Assembly (NCBI RefSeq): GCF_026625785.1
Contig: NZ_CP113063.1
Location: 3,472,001-3,536,000, forward strand
Direction: 5' to 3'
DNA: 64,000 bases
Source: Gordonia sp. SL306
Lineage (GTDB): Bacteria > Actinomycetota > Actinomycetes > Mycobacteriales > Mycobacteriaceae
The position numbers and the translations under genes were made by a program. Shown in pieces: positions 40,942 to 49,771 of this stretch (within the stretch, counting starts at the first letter, position 1; every line of letters begins with the position of its first letter). The notes under the pieces are model-generated. The model was not told the DNA's origin and did not search any database. It was given only the letters and a program-made list of their open reading frames with translations.

Positions 40942-42510
40942 ATGGACGCTCTTGATGTCTCCCGATGGCAATTCGGGATCACCACCGTCTATCACTTCAT
41001 TCTGGTCCCACTGACCATCGGTCTGGCGCCGATGATCGCTGTCATGCAGACGGTCTGGCACGTGACCGGCAACGAACAGTGGCTGCGCGCGACCAAGTTC
41101 TTCGGGAAGCTCTTCCTGATCAACTTCGCGCTGGGTGTCGCCACCGGCATCGTGCAGGAATTCCAGTTCGGCATGAACTGGAGCGAGTACAGCCGATACG
41201 TCGCCGATGTGTTCGGTGCGCCTTTGGCCTTCGAAGGCCTGGTCGCGTTCTTCCTCGAATCGACCTTCATCGGTCTGTGGATCTTCGGCTGGGGTCGTTT
41301 GCCGCGGCGAGTCCACCTGGCCTGCATCTGGCTGGCCGCGATCGGCGTCAACGCATCTGCCTACTTCATCATCGCCGCGAACTCGTGGATGCAGCACCCG
41401 GTGGGTGTGGAGTGGGACAACGAACGAAATCGTCCGGCGATGAACGACTTCGGGGCGGTTCTGACCAACAACACCACCCTGGCGGCGTTCCCGCACGTCA
41501 TCGCCGGCGCGCTGCTGACCGCAGGTACCTTCGTCGCGGCCATCGGTTGCTGGTGGATGGCCCGGAACATGTGGCGGGCGAAGAAACTTCGCGTGGCCAT
41601 CGAGACCGGCGACACCTCCGAGATGCCGAAGGCGACGTCGCCCAGTCAGATCGACGCCACGCCCGAGGATCTCGAGCACGACGCACGCAGGATGTGGCGC
41701 CCGGTGACGCGGTTCGCGCTGTGGGTGACCGTGGTCTCGGGCGTTGCCCTGTTCATCACCGGCGACATCCAGGCCGAGATCATGTTCGAGCAGCAGCCGA
41801 TGAAGATGGCATCCGCGGAATCCCTGTGCAACACCGAGACCGGTGCCGCGTTCTCGGTGCTGAGCGTCGGTCGGCAGAACAACTGCGACAACGTCCACCC
41901 GGTGATCGAGATCCCCAACATGTTGTCGTTCCTGGCCAATCGCGACATCCACAGCACTGTGCAGGGCGTGAATCAGCTACAGGTGCAGTACCAGGAGGCG
42001 CTCGACATGCCCGGGCAGAACTTCGCGCCCAACCTGTTCGTCACGTACTGGGGCTTCCGGGCGATGATCACCTGGGCGCTCGGCTCGGCGGTGCTCGCGT
42101 TGGGCGGGCTGTGGCTGACGCGGAAGAAGAGAGTTGTCGAGTCGCGAAAGTTCGGCTTGCTGGCCTTGTGGATGATCCCCACCCCGTTCCTGGCCAACAG
42201 TTCCGGCTGGATCTTCACCGAGATGGGACGTCAGCCCTGGGTGGTCGCGCCGAACTGGGCCGAGGATCTGGACCCGTTGCAGATCCACATGCTCGTCCAG
42301 GACGGTGTCTCCAACCATGTGGCGGCCACGGTCTGGGTGACGCTCATCGGTTTCACGGTTCTCTACGGGGCACTCGGGGTCGTGTGGTTCATGCTGCAGC
42401 GCCGCTACATCATCGAGGGGCCGGCCACCTACGATGCGGTACCACCAGATGAGCCGTCGCCGGACGATTCCGATTCCGGTGAGCCCAAACAACTCTCGTT
42501 CGCGTACTGA
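40942..42510 (+). CDS. cydA: cytochrome bd ubiquinol/menaquinol oxidase subunit I
   Basis: The 522-residue catalytic subunit of the high-affinity bd terminal oxidase. The N-terminus MDALDVSRWQFGITTVYHF carries the haem b595 histidine; GRxPxxP-type quinol-site text is present as EMGRQPWVVAPNW, and about nine membrane helices are visible. It transfers electrons from menaquinol to oxygen. The ATG at 40942 gives the family N-terminus, with AGAGG just upstream; a longer frame reaching back over the promoter region is not expected to be translated. Confidence 0.97.
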   Translation: MDALDVSRWQFGITTVYHFILVPLTIGLAPMIAVMQTVWHVTGNEQWLRATKFFGKLFLINFALGVATGIVQEFQFGMNWSEYSRYVADVFGAPLAFEGLVAFFLESTFIGLWIFGWGRLPRRVHLACIWLAAIGVNASAYFIIAANSWMQHPVGVEWDNERNRPAMNDFGAVLTNNTTLAAFPHVIAGALLTAGTFVAAIGCWWMARNMWRAKKLRVAIETGDTSEMPKATSPSQIDATPEDLEHDARRMWRPVTRFALWVTVVSGVALFITGDIQAEIMFEQQPMKMASAESLCNTETGAAFSVLSVGRQNNCDNVHPVIEIPNMLSFLANRDIHSTVQGVNQLQVQYQEALDMPGQNFAPNLFVTYWGFRAMITWALGSAVLALGGLWLTRKKRVVESRKFGLLALWMIPTPFLANSSGWIFTEMGRQPWVVAPNWAEDLDPLQIHMLVQDGVSNHVAATVWVTLIGFTVLYGALGVVWFMLQRRYIIEGPATYDAVPPDEPSPDDSDSGEPKQLSFAY

Positions 42511-42521
42511 GGAGATGACCG

Positions 42522-43604
42522 ATGGGACTGCAGGAGTTCTGGTTTCTGATCATCGCGATACTGTTCGTCGGCTATTTCGTGCTCGAGGGTTTCGACTTCG
42601 GGGTCGGCATGTTGATGCCCTTCCTCGGGCGCAGCCATACCGGTGGTGACGAGAAGGTCGAGCCGACCGAGGATCTCGCCGATCCGGACAGCCGTCGCAG
42701 GGCGATCCTGAACACGATCGGGCCGGTGTGGGACGGCAACGAGGTGTGGGTGATCACCGGTGGCGCCGCGATGTTCGCGGCATTCGGCGGCTGGTACGCG
42801 ACGATGTTCTCGGCCTTCTATCTGCCGCTGTTCCTGATCCTGGTCGGGCTCATCACCCGCGTGTGTGCCATCGAATGGCGGGGCAAGATCAATTCGCCGA
42901 AGTGGCGCGCATGGGCCGATGTGGGAATCGGGCTGGGCTCCTGGATTCCGGCGATCCTGTGGGGCGTCGCATTCGCGAACGTCATCCGGGGCCTCCCCAT
43001 CGATGCCGATGCGCAGTACACGGCCGGGTTCTTCAATCTGCTCAACCCGTACGCGCTGCTCGGCGGCCTGACGACGTTGTTGGCCTTCCTCACCCACGGC
43101 GCGGTCTTCCTGGCGCTGAAGACGAGCGGTGTGCTGAAACAGGATTCGATGAAGTACGCCTCCCTGCTGGCCATCCCCACCCTGGTGGTGGCCGCGGCAT
43201 TCCTGCTGTGGACCCAATTCGCGTACGGCAACGGCTGGACGTGGATTCCGGTGTTGATCGCGGCCGTGGCGGCGGTGGTGATGGTGCTGGCGACGCAGGT
43301 GAAACGAGAGGGCGTCGCGTTCTTCGCGACCTGTGTGGCGATCGCCGGGACCGTGGCCACCCTGTTCTCGGTGCTCTACCCGAATGTGTTGCCGTCCACC
43401 ACGGATTCGGCCTACAACCTGACGATCGACAACACGTCGTCGAGCCACTACACGCTGACGATCATGACCTGGGCCGCGGTACTCATCACACCGGTCGTCA
43501 TCGCCTACCAGGCGTGGACCTACTGGGTGTTCCGCAAGCGGATCTCGGTGGAGCAGATCCCCGCGCCGAGCGGTCTGTCGTCGCTGCGTGTGCCGACTGA
43601 ATGA
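42522..43604 (+). CDS. cydB: cytochrome bd oxidase subunit II
   Basis: A 360-residue membrane subunit of cytochrome bd. The N-terminus FWFLIIAILFVGYFVLEGFDFGVGML and the GPVWDGNEVWVITGGAAMFA block are diagnostic of CydB. It pairs with CydA to hold the haem-containing core. The gene starts 11 bases after the cydA stop and overlaps cydD by four bases (ATGA), so the whole operon is translationally linked. Confidence 0.97.
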   Translation: MGLQEFWFLIIAILFVGYFVLEGFDFGVGMLMPFLGRSHTGGDEKVEPTEDLADPDSRRRAILNTIGPVWDGNEVWVITGGAAMFAAFGGWYATMFSAFYLPLFLILVGLITRVCAIEWRGKINSPKWRAWADVGIGLGSWIPAILWGVAFANVIRGLPIDADAQYTAGFFNLLNPYALLGGLTTLLAFLTHGAVFLALKTSGVLKQDSMKYASLLAIPTLVVAAAFLLWTQFAYGNGWTWIPVLIAAVAAVVMVLATQVKREGVAFFATCVAIAGTVATLFSVLYPNVLPSTTDSAYNLTIDNTSSSHYTLTIMTWAAVLITPVVIAYQAWTYWVFRKRISVEQIPAPSGLSSLRVPTE

Positions 43605-45343
43605 CGCGGGCTGCCAGCACCACCGCGTCCACCGGGGAGGCCGACACCGCCGAGGAGGGCGCACCGGCACGCCGCGCCGGGCCGGTCGACCCACGGCTGC
43701 TGCGGTATTCGCCTGCCGCCCGCTGGTACGTGGTCGTCACGGCGGTCTTCTCGTTCGGCGCTGTGATCGCGATCATCGTGACCGCGGCGATGGCGGCCTC
43801 GATCGTGTCCGAACTCATCGTCGATCCCGGCAGGCGATCCGTTGCCGCCCAACAAGTTCACCTCGGTGTACTGGCGGTTGCCGTGGTCGCTCGGGTGGCG
43901 ATGACCTACCTGCACGACCGGTACGCGCAGCGGGCGTCCGCGCGCGTCATCGCCCAGTTGCGCGCACGTGCTCTCGACGTCCTGACCGACCCCGCGACCA
44001 CGTCACCGCGCGACCTCCTGGAGCGGCGCGAGCACGCGAGCACCGTGCTGCTGCGCGGACTCGACAGTCTCGCACCGTATCTGGCGGGCTACCTGCCCGC
44101 GCTGATCGTCACCCTCACGGTCACGCCGACGGTGGTGCTCGTCATCGCTGTCACCGACTGGCCGTCGGCGCTGGTCATCCTGATCACGCTCCCGCTGATA
44201 CCGCTCTTCATGGTGCTGATCGGGTTGATGACGCGGGACCGGACCGACCGCAAACTCCAGGCGATGAGTCGCCTGAACGCGCAACTGCTCGACCTGATCG
44301 CCGGCCTCCCGACGCTGCGGGCACTGAACCGGTCACGCGGGCCGGCGGAACGAGTTGCCCAGCTAGGACGCACCCACCGGCGGACCACGATGTCGGCGCT
44401 GCGGGTCGCGTTCCTGTCCGGCGCCGTCCTCGAGTTGCTCGCGACCCTGTGTGTGGCGCTGGTGGCCGTGGGCATCGGAATCCGTCTCGTCTACGGCGAG
44501 ATGAGCCTGTACGCAGGTGTTCTCGCGTTGATCCTGGCTCCGGAGGCCTACCACCCGCTCCGGCAGGTCGGTGCCCAGTTCCACAACTCGGCCGATGGGG
44601 TCGCCGCGGCCGGCGAGATCGTCGAGTTGATCGAGGCGGCCGACGCCCCTGCGACGTCTCATCCCGGCCACCGCACCTGTTCGGTGGCCGGGCAACAGAT
44701 CGGACTCCTCGACGTCGGTGTGCACGGGCGAGATGGATGGGCACCCCATCGACTCGCCGCGACGATCGAGCCGGGCGAGCTGACGGTGCTGACCGGACCG
44801 AACGGGGCAGGGAAGTCGACCACGCTGCTGGCCGTCATGGGCCTCATCGAACCGGATGAGGGGTCGGTGCTGATCGGTGCGATCTCGGTCGCCGAACTCG
44901 ATCCGGCCGCACTTCACGAGCAGATCGCATGGTTGCCGCAGTTGCCGGTGATCGTTCCCGGCACGGTCACCGAGAATCTCGAGCTGTTCGGAGTCCTCGA
45001 CCCGGCAGCGCTGCGACGTGTATCCGAGGCGACCGGTTTCGACGACGTCGTCGACGAACTGCCAGATGGTGTGGAGACCATGCTCGGCGCGGGTGGCGTC
45101 GGGCTCTCGGCGGGCCAGCGGCAGCGACTCGCGCTCACCCGGGTGCTGGCCTCGCCGTCGCCGCTGATCCTGCTCGACGAGCCGACCGCGCATCTCGACG
45201 AACGGTCCGCGGCTGCCGTGCTCGGCGTGCTCTCGGCCCGTGCGCAGGCGGGCGACACCGTGGTGGTGGTCGCCCACGAGCCGCTGGCGCGCGCCCACGC
45301 CGACCGGATCGTCGAGATCGGCGGGGTGCACCGTGGCGACTGA
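43601..45343 (+). CDS. cydD: thiol reductant ABC exporter subunit CydD
   Basis: A 580-residue fused membrane/ATPase half-transporter. Six membrane helices are followed by a nucleotide-binding domain with Walker A GPNGAGKST, signature LSAGQRQRL and Walker B LILLDEPTAHLD. CydD with CydC supports cytochrome bd assembly; in E. coli it was linked to export of cysteine/glutathione and to haem. It starts inside the last codons of cydB and overlaps cydC by 11 bases. The N-terminal 20 or so residues are polar and probably disordered. Confidence 0.95.
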   Translation: MTRAASTTASTGEADTAEEGAPARRAGPVDPRLLRYSPAARWYVVVTAVFSFGAVIAIIVTAAMAASIVSELIVDPGRRSVAAQQVHLGVLAVAVVARVAMTYLHDRYAQRASARVIAQLRARALDVLTDPATTSPRDLLERREHASTVLLRGLDSLAPYLAGYLPALIVTLTVTPTVVLVIAVTDWPSALVILITLPLIPLFMVLIGLMTRDRTDRKLQAMSRLNAQLLDLIAGLPTLRALNRSRGPAERVAQLGRTHRRTTMSALRVAFLSGAVLELLATLCVALVAVGIGIRLVYGEMSLYAGVLALILAPEAYHPLRQVGAQFHNSADGVAAAGEIVELIEAADAPATSHPGHRTCSVAGQQIGLLDVGVHGRDGWAPHRLAATIEPGELTVLTGPNGAGKSTTLLAVMGLIEPDEGSVLIGAISVAELDPAALHEQIAWLPQLPVIVPGTVTENLELFGVLDPAALRRVSEATGFDDVVDELPDGVETMLGAGGVGLSAGQRQRLALTRVLASPSPLILLDEPTAHLDERSAAAVLGVLSARAQAGDTVVVVAHEPLARAHADRIVEIGGVHRGD

Positions 45344-47126
45344 ACCCGGGCAGACCGGTACCGCTCATCACGGGCGAACGGCTGATCCCTTGCGGCGTGC
45401 CTTCGCCTTCCTCGGGTTGCAGGGTCGGCCATTGGTGAAATCGATTCTGCTGGGGGTGGGCGGATCGCTGTCGGCGCTCGGCTTGGCGGCATTGTCGGCA
45501 TGGCTGATCACGCGTGCATGGCAGATGCCGCCGGTGCTCTACCTGTCGGTGGCGATCACGTCGGTTCGGGCCCTCGGGATCTCGCGCGGGGTCTTCCGAT
45601 ACCTCGAGCGCCTGGCCACCCACGACCTCGCCCTCGGCGCGATGGCGACGGCGCGCGAACGCGTCTATCGCAGGCTCGCCGCCGGCGATCCCGCGTATTC
45701 GGTGACGCTGCGTCGCGGTGACCTGCTGGCCCGCACCGGTGACGACATCGACGAGATCGGCAATGCCCTGATCCGGGGCGTGATCCCGATCGCCGTCGGC
45801 GCGGTGACCGGTGTCGCCGCGGTGATCATCATGGGCCTCGTGTCGTGGTGGGCGGCCCTGATCCTCGCGGTCGCACTGCTGGTCAGCGGCCTCGTCGCGC
45901 CGTGGCTGGCGGCACGCGGCTCCGCGCGATCGATCGGCGATTCGTCCGAGGCCGCGACCCGCTCGTCGGAGGCGACTCTGGCCGCGCTCTGGCACGCTCC
46001 GGAGCTGACCGTCGCGCGGCGACGGGAGCACGTTCTCGCCGCCGCCGGGGCGGCCGACACCGAAGCCCTGGAGGCGGCCGATCGGGGACTGCGCCACGAG
46101 GCCGCCGCGACCGCGGCAACGCCTCTGTCGGTGGGCGTCTCGGTGCTGGCGGCCTGCCTGATCGGGATCGGGCTCGTGTCGTCGGTGCCGGGATCGTTGG
46201 CGTCCGTGGCCTCGGGCGAGGGGCTCACCCCGATGATCCTCGGCGTCCTCATCCTGCTGCCGCTGTCCGCCTTCGAATCGACGGGACCGCTCACCGAGGC
46301 CGGAATCCAGATCGAGCGGAGTCGTCAGAGCGCGGCCCGGGTGATGGCGCTGGTCGATGGTGCGGGTGTGTCCGATGTCGGCTCGGAGCCCGACGGAGTG
46401 CCCACGCACGAGCGGGGACCGTGGGATCGCGACATTCATTCGGGACCGGTGACGGTCGTCGTCGATGCACTTCGGTGGGGTTGGTCGTCGACGAATGTCC
46501 TCGGTCCCGCCGACGGGCTGTCTGTTCAGTTGCCGCCCGGGGCGCGGATGGTGGTGGTCGGGCCCAGCGGATCGGGGAAATCGGCACTCATGCTGACCCT
46601 GGCCGGGCTCTTGGAGGCTCGCACGGGAACGGTCGGCTGCCGCGACGGCACCGCCGACCCGGTCGATCTGCGTGCGGCGGTCTGCTACGTCGCCGAGGAG
46701 GGCCACGTCTTCTCCACGACGGTCCGGGAGAATCTGCTGGTCGCCCGGGGCGACGCCGACGATGCCGAGCTCATCGCGGCGCTCGACGCGGTGGGTCTGC
46801 GAGCGTGGATCGCCGGGCTGCCCGACGGTATCGACACCGCACTGACCGGGGGAGCGGATGCGGTCAGCGGCGGTCAGCGACGCCGGCTGCTCCTGGCCCG
46901 AGCGTTGCTGCACCCGGCGCCGGTGGTGCTGCTCGACGAACCGACCGAGCATCTCGACGCCGACGATGCGGCAGTGCTCCTGCGCCGGCTCATCGCCGCC
47001 GAGGGCGGACTGTTCGGTCCGTCGAAGACCGTGGTGATCGTCACGCATCATGCTGGGGCGCAAGATTTTTCCGTCGTCAACCCGAGCTGCGCACTGCTCG
47101 AGATCGAACCTGTCGCAGCCCGGTGA
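45333..47126 (+). CDS. cydC: thiol reductant ABC exporter subunit CydC
   Basis: A 597-residue half-transporter and partner of CydD. The ATPase domain has Walker A GPSGSGKSA, signature VSGGQRRRL and Walker B VVLLDEPTEHLD. In Walker A the usual Ser/Thr after Lys is present (KS). The GTG start at 45333 lies inside the end of cydD, giving the polar N-terminus VATEPGQTGTAHHG before the first helix; a longer frame upstream is the wrong-frame overlap with cydD. Confidence 0.94.
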   Translation: MATEPGQTGTAHHGRTADPLRRAFAFLGLQGRPLVKSILLGVGGSLSALGLAALSAWLITRAWQMPPVLYLSVAITSVRALGISRGVFRYLERLATHDLALGAMATARERVYRRLAAGDPAYSVTLRRGDLLARTGDDIDEIGNALIRGVIPIAVGAVTGVAAVIIMGLVSWWAALILAVALLVSGLVAPWLAARGSARSIGDSSEAATRSSEATLAALWHAPELTVARRREHVLAAAGAADTEALEAADRGLRHEAAATAATPLSVGVSVLAACLIGIGLVSSVPGSLASVASGEGLTPMILGVLILLPLSAFESTGPLTEAGIQIERSRQSAARVMALVDGAGVSDVGSEPDGVPTHERGPWDRDIHSGPVTVVVDALRWGWSSTNVLGPADGLSVQLPPGARMVVVGPSGSGKSALMLTLAGLLEARTGTVGCRDGTADPVDLRAAVCYVAEEGHVFSTTVRENLLVARGDADDAELIAALDAVGLRAWIAGLPDGIDTALTGGADAVSGGQRRRLLLARALLHPAPVVLLDEPTEHLDADDAAVLLRRLIAAEGGLFGPSKTVVIVTHHAGAQDFSVVNPSCALLEIEPVAAR

Positions 47127-47134
47127 AAAAGACG

Positions 47135-47164
47135 TTGCCGCCCAGTCGTGGGCAGGCGTATCTT
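47135..47164 (+). promoter_or_regulatory. predicted promoter after cydC
   Basis: TTGCCG (47135-47140) and TATCTT (47159-47164) are separated by 18 bases. This would start a transcript near 47172, about 25 bases before the small leader ORF at 47197. It opens the 486-base region 47127-47612, in which no normal-sized gene was found. Confidence 0.5.
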
Positions 47165-47196
47165 CGGCTGTACACGAGGAAGGAGGTGGTTCGAAG

Positions 47197-47235
47197 TTGT
47201 ATGACTATTGGACACGTGAGGTGACCATCCGCTAG
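47197..47235 (+). CDS. 12-codon leader ORF (predicted)
   Basis: AAGGAGG (47180-47186) lies ten bases before a TTG start; the ORF reads MYDYWTREVTIR and stops at TAG. The strong ribosome site with such a short, aromatic-rich peptide is typical of a regulatory leader rather than a working protein. An overlapping ATG at 47201 (MTIGHVR) is poorly spaced. The role may be to sense tyrosine, tryptophan or general translation; this is inference. Confidence 0.5.
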   Translation: MYDYWTREVTIR

Positions 47236-47315
47236 CGCGGATCGTGGCATTCACTGCCATGGGAGTGCGCCGACAGGCCGCACCCTCCGTGCCGGCGAAT
47301 CCCAGATGGTCACCC

Positions 47316-47377
47316 GACCCCCGTACCCCGATCGAGTCCGATCGGCCCTGGCCCTGCTGACGGGCGGTACGGGGGTC
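47316..47377. terminator. 12-bp perfect hairpin in the leader region
   Basis: GACCCCCGTACC (47316-47327) pairs exactly with GGTACGGGGGTC (47366-47377) across 38 bases, with a nested CGATC/GATCG pair in between. It lies 80 bases after the leader ORF and about 236 bases before the next gene. No T-run follows. It could be a terminator for cydC or leader transcripts, or part of a regulatory RNA. Confidence 0.55.
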
Positions 47378-47467
47378 GTTTCCGTCTGGGGTCGCTTCGG
47401 TCCGGGCGCGACTCCCACGAATCCGGCATGTGTAACGCACGTCACCGCGATCCCGATCGGTAATTCA

Positions 47468-47481
47468 AGTAGTCGACTACT
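47468..47481. promoter_or_regulatory. 14-bp perfect palindrome upstream of the three-repeat protein
   Basis: AGTAGTCGACTACT is its own reverse complement and lies 131 bases before the ATG at 47613. TTGACA occurs 29 bases downstream (47511-47516), so the palindrome could be an activator or repressor site. The binding protein is unknown. Confidence 0.5.
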
Positions 47482-47612
47482 CGTGCTCGGACACCGACTC
47501 CGGCGTGAAATTGACACCAGTCCGTGATCGACCCCGATCAGGCCCGACCCATCCGTACCGGGTCGCGACGCGAACCACAGTCGACCGAACATCTTCGGCG
47601 AGGGAGACCGAC

Positions 47613-48941
47613 ATGACCGCGACACATGCTCACGTGGCACCCGATCACGAGGCATCGACCGTGCCCCGCATGCCCGTGGGCCTCCCGCACGAGATTGCCG
47701 CCGATCACGTGGACACCGAGGTCCGAGCCCGATTCCTCACCCCTGACGACGCGGACTGGACCAACGACGGCGCGGCCACCTGGACCAGCGGCCACGTCTC
47801 GGGTCTCACCTACTCGCACACATCGGGCTCCGACCAGCTGGTACTCCACAACCGGGGCGCGCACGACCTCGGGGTGCTGTCCACCCCGGAACTGCCGGGC
47901 ACCGACGGAACCGTGTTCACGCATCTGCCGGGCGGCACGTCGGTCGATCTGCCCGTCGCCGAGTCGCACATCCTGCAGACCGCCCGGGTCGGCGACCGGC
48001 CGGTCCTCGTCGGACAGATCGTGGCCGGGCGCGATCCGGAGAGCGCCGAGCCGTTGTTCATGCTCGACGGCCCGGCCCCGGACGAGGTCGACTGGGCAGT
48101 GCTCGACCCCGACGATGTGTACTGGAAGCCGGGCGACGTCGATTTCGGTGCGCCGACCGCCCCACAGTTCGTGTTCGCCGACCCGTTCGCGCACGGTGTC
48201 CACCACACGCGCATCGACGGTGAGGTGGCGCTCCACAATCACGGCGACAGCGAGGTGGCAGTGCTGACGGTCGGCGCCGACGGCCCGCTCGACCTCGTGG
48301 TCGCGCGGCCGGGCGAGTCGGTCCCGATTCCGCCCGGAGACGCCGTCTGCTACGTGCAGGCGCCCCGAACCGATTGCAGCCCAACGCTGTTGGGCGTCAT
48401 GTGGCTGCGCTCGGGCGAGCTGATGCCGAGTGTGCTGCCGATTCCCTCGCGGCGCGATCACCTCGACTACCACTACCTGACCCCGTGGAGCGCCGACTGG
48501 GATTGCGGTTACCCGCAGCAGATCCACCTCGATGCCGAGGCGAGTGGCGTCACCTACCAGTACCGGACAGGTGCGGACCGGATGACCATCCGCAACACCG
48601 GCGACGAGCCGATCGCGGTGATCTACAACCGTGCGGGTGAGCGGGTCGTCGCCGAGGTGGCGGCCGGCACCCGGATGACCTTCCCGGTGTGTGCGGACGC
48701 CGACACCGGCCAGGTGTTCTCCGTCGTCGGCGAGCGTGTGGACAGCAGGCCGGGCCGGTCGGCGAGCTTCGCGTCGTCGGGCGCGGTGATACCGGGAACC
48801 AGCGGCACACCGGGTACCGCAACCAATTTCGGCTCGGTCGTGATCATGCTCGGCACGGTGGTCTACAGCGCCGTGCCCAAGAAGAACCTCTACCTGGCAT
48901 GGTCTGACCGTCGTCGGTGGTTGCGGCGGGCAGCCGGGTGA
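47613..48941 (+). CDS. unknown cytosolic protein with three related ~100-residue repeats
   Basis: Not recognised. The 442-residue protein has no signal peptide. Three related, beta-rich units are visible: residues about 41-137 (FLTPDDADWTNDG, later VSGLTYSHTSGSDQLVLHN), 163-265 (VLDPDDVYWKPG, later HTRIDGEVALHN) and 288-376 (YLTPWSADWDCG, later ASGVTYQYRTGADRMTIRN). Each unit has a PxxxxW start, a hydrophobic strand ending in HN or RN, and a GxSVxxP-like turn. A Gly/Thr-rich linker (390-405) precedes a short hydrophobic C-terminus. GAGGGAG precedes the ATG. It could be a structural or carbohydrate-like beta-sandwich protein; no function is assigned. Confidence 0.85.
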   Translation: MTATHAHVAPDHEASTVPRMPVGLPHEIAADHVDTEVRARFLTPDDADWTNDGAATWTSGHVSGLTYSHTSGSDQLVLHNRGAHDLGVLSTPELPGTDGTVFTHLPGGTSVDLPVAESHILQTARVGDRPVLVGQIVAGRDPESAEPLFMLDGPAPDEVDWAVLDPDDVYWKPGDVDFGAPTAPQFVFADPFAHGVHHTRIDGEVALHNHGDSEVAVLTVGADGPLDLVVARPGESVPIPPGDAVCYVQAPRTDCSPTLLGVMWLRSGELMPSVLPIPSRRDHLDYHYLTPWSADWDCGYPQQIHLDAEASGVTYQYRTGADRMTIRNTGDEPIAVIYNRAGERVVAEVAAGTRMTFPVCADADTGQVFSVVGERVDSRPGRSASFASSGAVIPGTSGTPGTATNFGSVVIMLGTVVYSAVPKKNLYLAWSDRRRWLRRAAG

Positions 48942-48954
48942 ACAACCCGATACG

Positions 48955-49605
48955 TCAGCCGGCGTAGCGACGGAGCTTGGCCGATATCCGTGGGATGAGA
49001 TCGCCGTCGGCGTCGACGCGCTCCTCCACATAGGCGAGGTCGCCGTCCTCGACGAGTCCGTAGAGCCGTTTCGCGCCGCCGGTGCGGCGGCCGGAATCGG
49101 CCTTGATCACCACGTCGGTGGCGAGTTCCCATGAGGTCTGGGTCAGGGGCTGACCGTAGAACAGTTCGATCGAACCCTCCGCATGGGCCAGGAGCAGTTC
49201 GATGTTGTCGTCGTCGCCGATTCGCCAGAACCCGGTCTCACGCAGATCGGGACGAACGAAACGCGCGTCGTCGTCGATCACCCACGACCGGGCCTGCCAG
49301 TTGAGAAAGTTCTGCCCGTCGTGACTGATGATGATCTGTTGAGCGAAGTGGTAGTCGACGCCGGTGTCGGGATCGTTGCCCTCACCCTCACCCAGCCAGA
49401 CCCCGACCATCGGCAGAAGTGCGAGGAGCCCGGAATGCAGATCGGCGCCCTGGCGGAGATTGGCGGTGTCATGGGGGAGCGGAAGCTCGCCCCACTCGGG
49501 GAGATTGCGGTCTGCGGTCTCCCTGGCGCGTTCGGCCGCCTGGTTGATCGCGTCGTCGCCGGAGCGGCGCGCCGCGCCGTCCGGTTCATCCGCAGGCTGG
49601 GTCAC
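48955..49605 (-). CDS. FABP-like / nitrobindin family haem-binding protein
   Basis: A 216-residue protein with a C-terminal beta-barrel of the nitrobindin type (Rv2717c/Rv0813c group). The motif GVWLGEGEG fits the family's GxWxGxG, followed by strand pairs ending [13 protein letters not shown]. Nitrobindins hold ferric haem and can bind or convert nitric oxide and peroxynitrite; some actinobacterial members may bind fatty acids instead. The first 50 residues are polar and unstructured. The GTG start overlaps the stop of a small membrane protein gene (GTGA), which supports this start. Confidence 0.88.
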   Translation of the reverse strand: MTQPADEPDGAARRSGDDAINQAAERARETADRNLPEWGELPLPHDTANLRQGADLHSGLLALLPMVGVWLGEGEGNDPDTGVDYHFAQQIIISHDGQNFLNWQARSWVIDDDARFVRPDLRETGFWRIGDDDNIELLLAHAEGSIELFYGQPLTQTSWELATDVVIKADSGRRTGGAKRLYGLVEDGDLAYVEERVDADGDLIPRISAKLRRYAG

Positions 49606-49700
49606 GACTCGTCGTTGATCAGACGGTAGAGGACGTAGACACCGAACCAGGCGATCAGAATCGATGCCAGAATCAGCAGGATCTCGAAGAAAATGACCAC
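49602..49700 (-). CDS. small single-pass membrane protein, 32 residues
   Basis: GTG start, then a peptide reading [20 protein letters not shown] plus [12 protein letters not shown]. One membrane helix fills residues 3-25, followed by a short charged C-terminus. The stop overlaps the nitrobindin-like GTG by four bases (GTGA), and such coupling suggests it is translated. Too short for routine gene callers; function unknown. It may be a membrane-anchoring or stress-type small protein. Confidence 0.7.
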   Translation of the reverse strand: MVIFFEILLILASILIAWFGVYVLYRLINDES

Positions 49701-49771
49701 GCGCAGAGTTTAGCGCGCGAGTTCTGCCGCCATCGACCCGAGGTGGTCTCGTCCGATGCTTGGATGGTGAC

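Noticed and set aside
45135-47063. A 642-codon open frame on the left strand opposite cydC
   Set aside because: It mirrors a gene with all ABC-transporter motifs, is extremely rich in Arg, His and Gln, and has no family motif. It is a GC-rich shadow frame.
47201-47224. ATG-started heptapeptide MTIGHVR in the leader after cydC
   Set aside because: The ribosome site is about 14 bases away, too far; the TTG at 47197 is better spaced.
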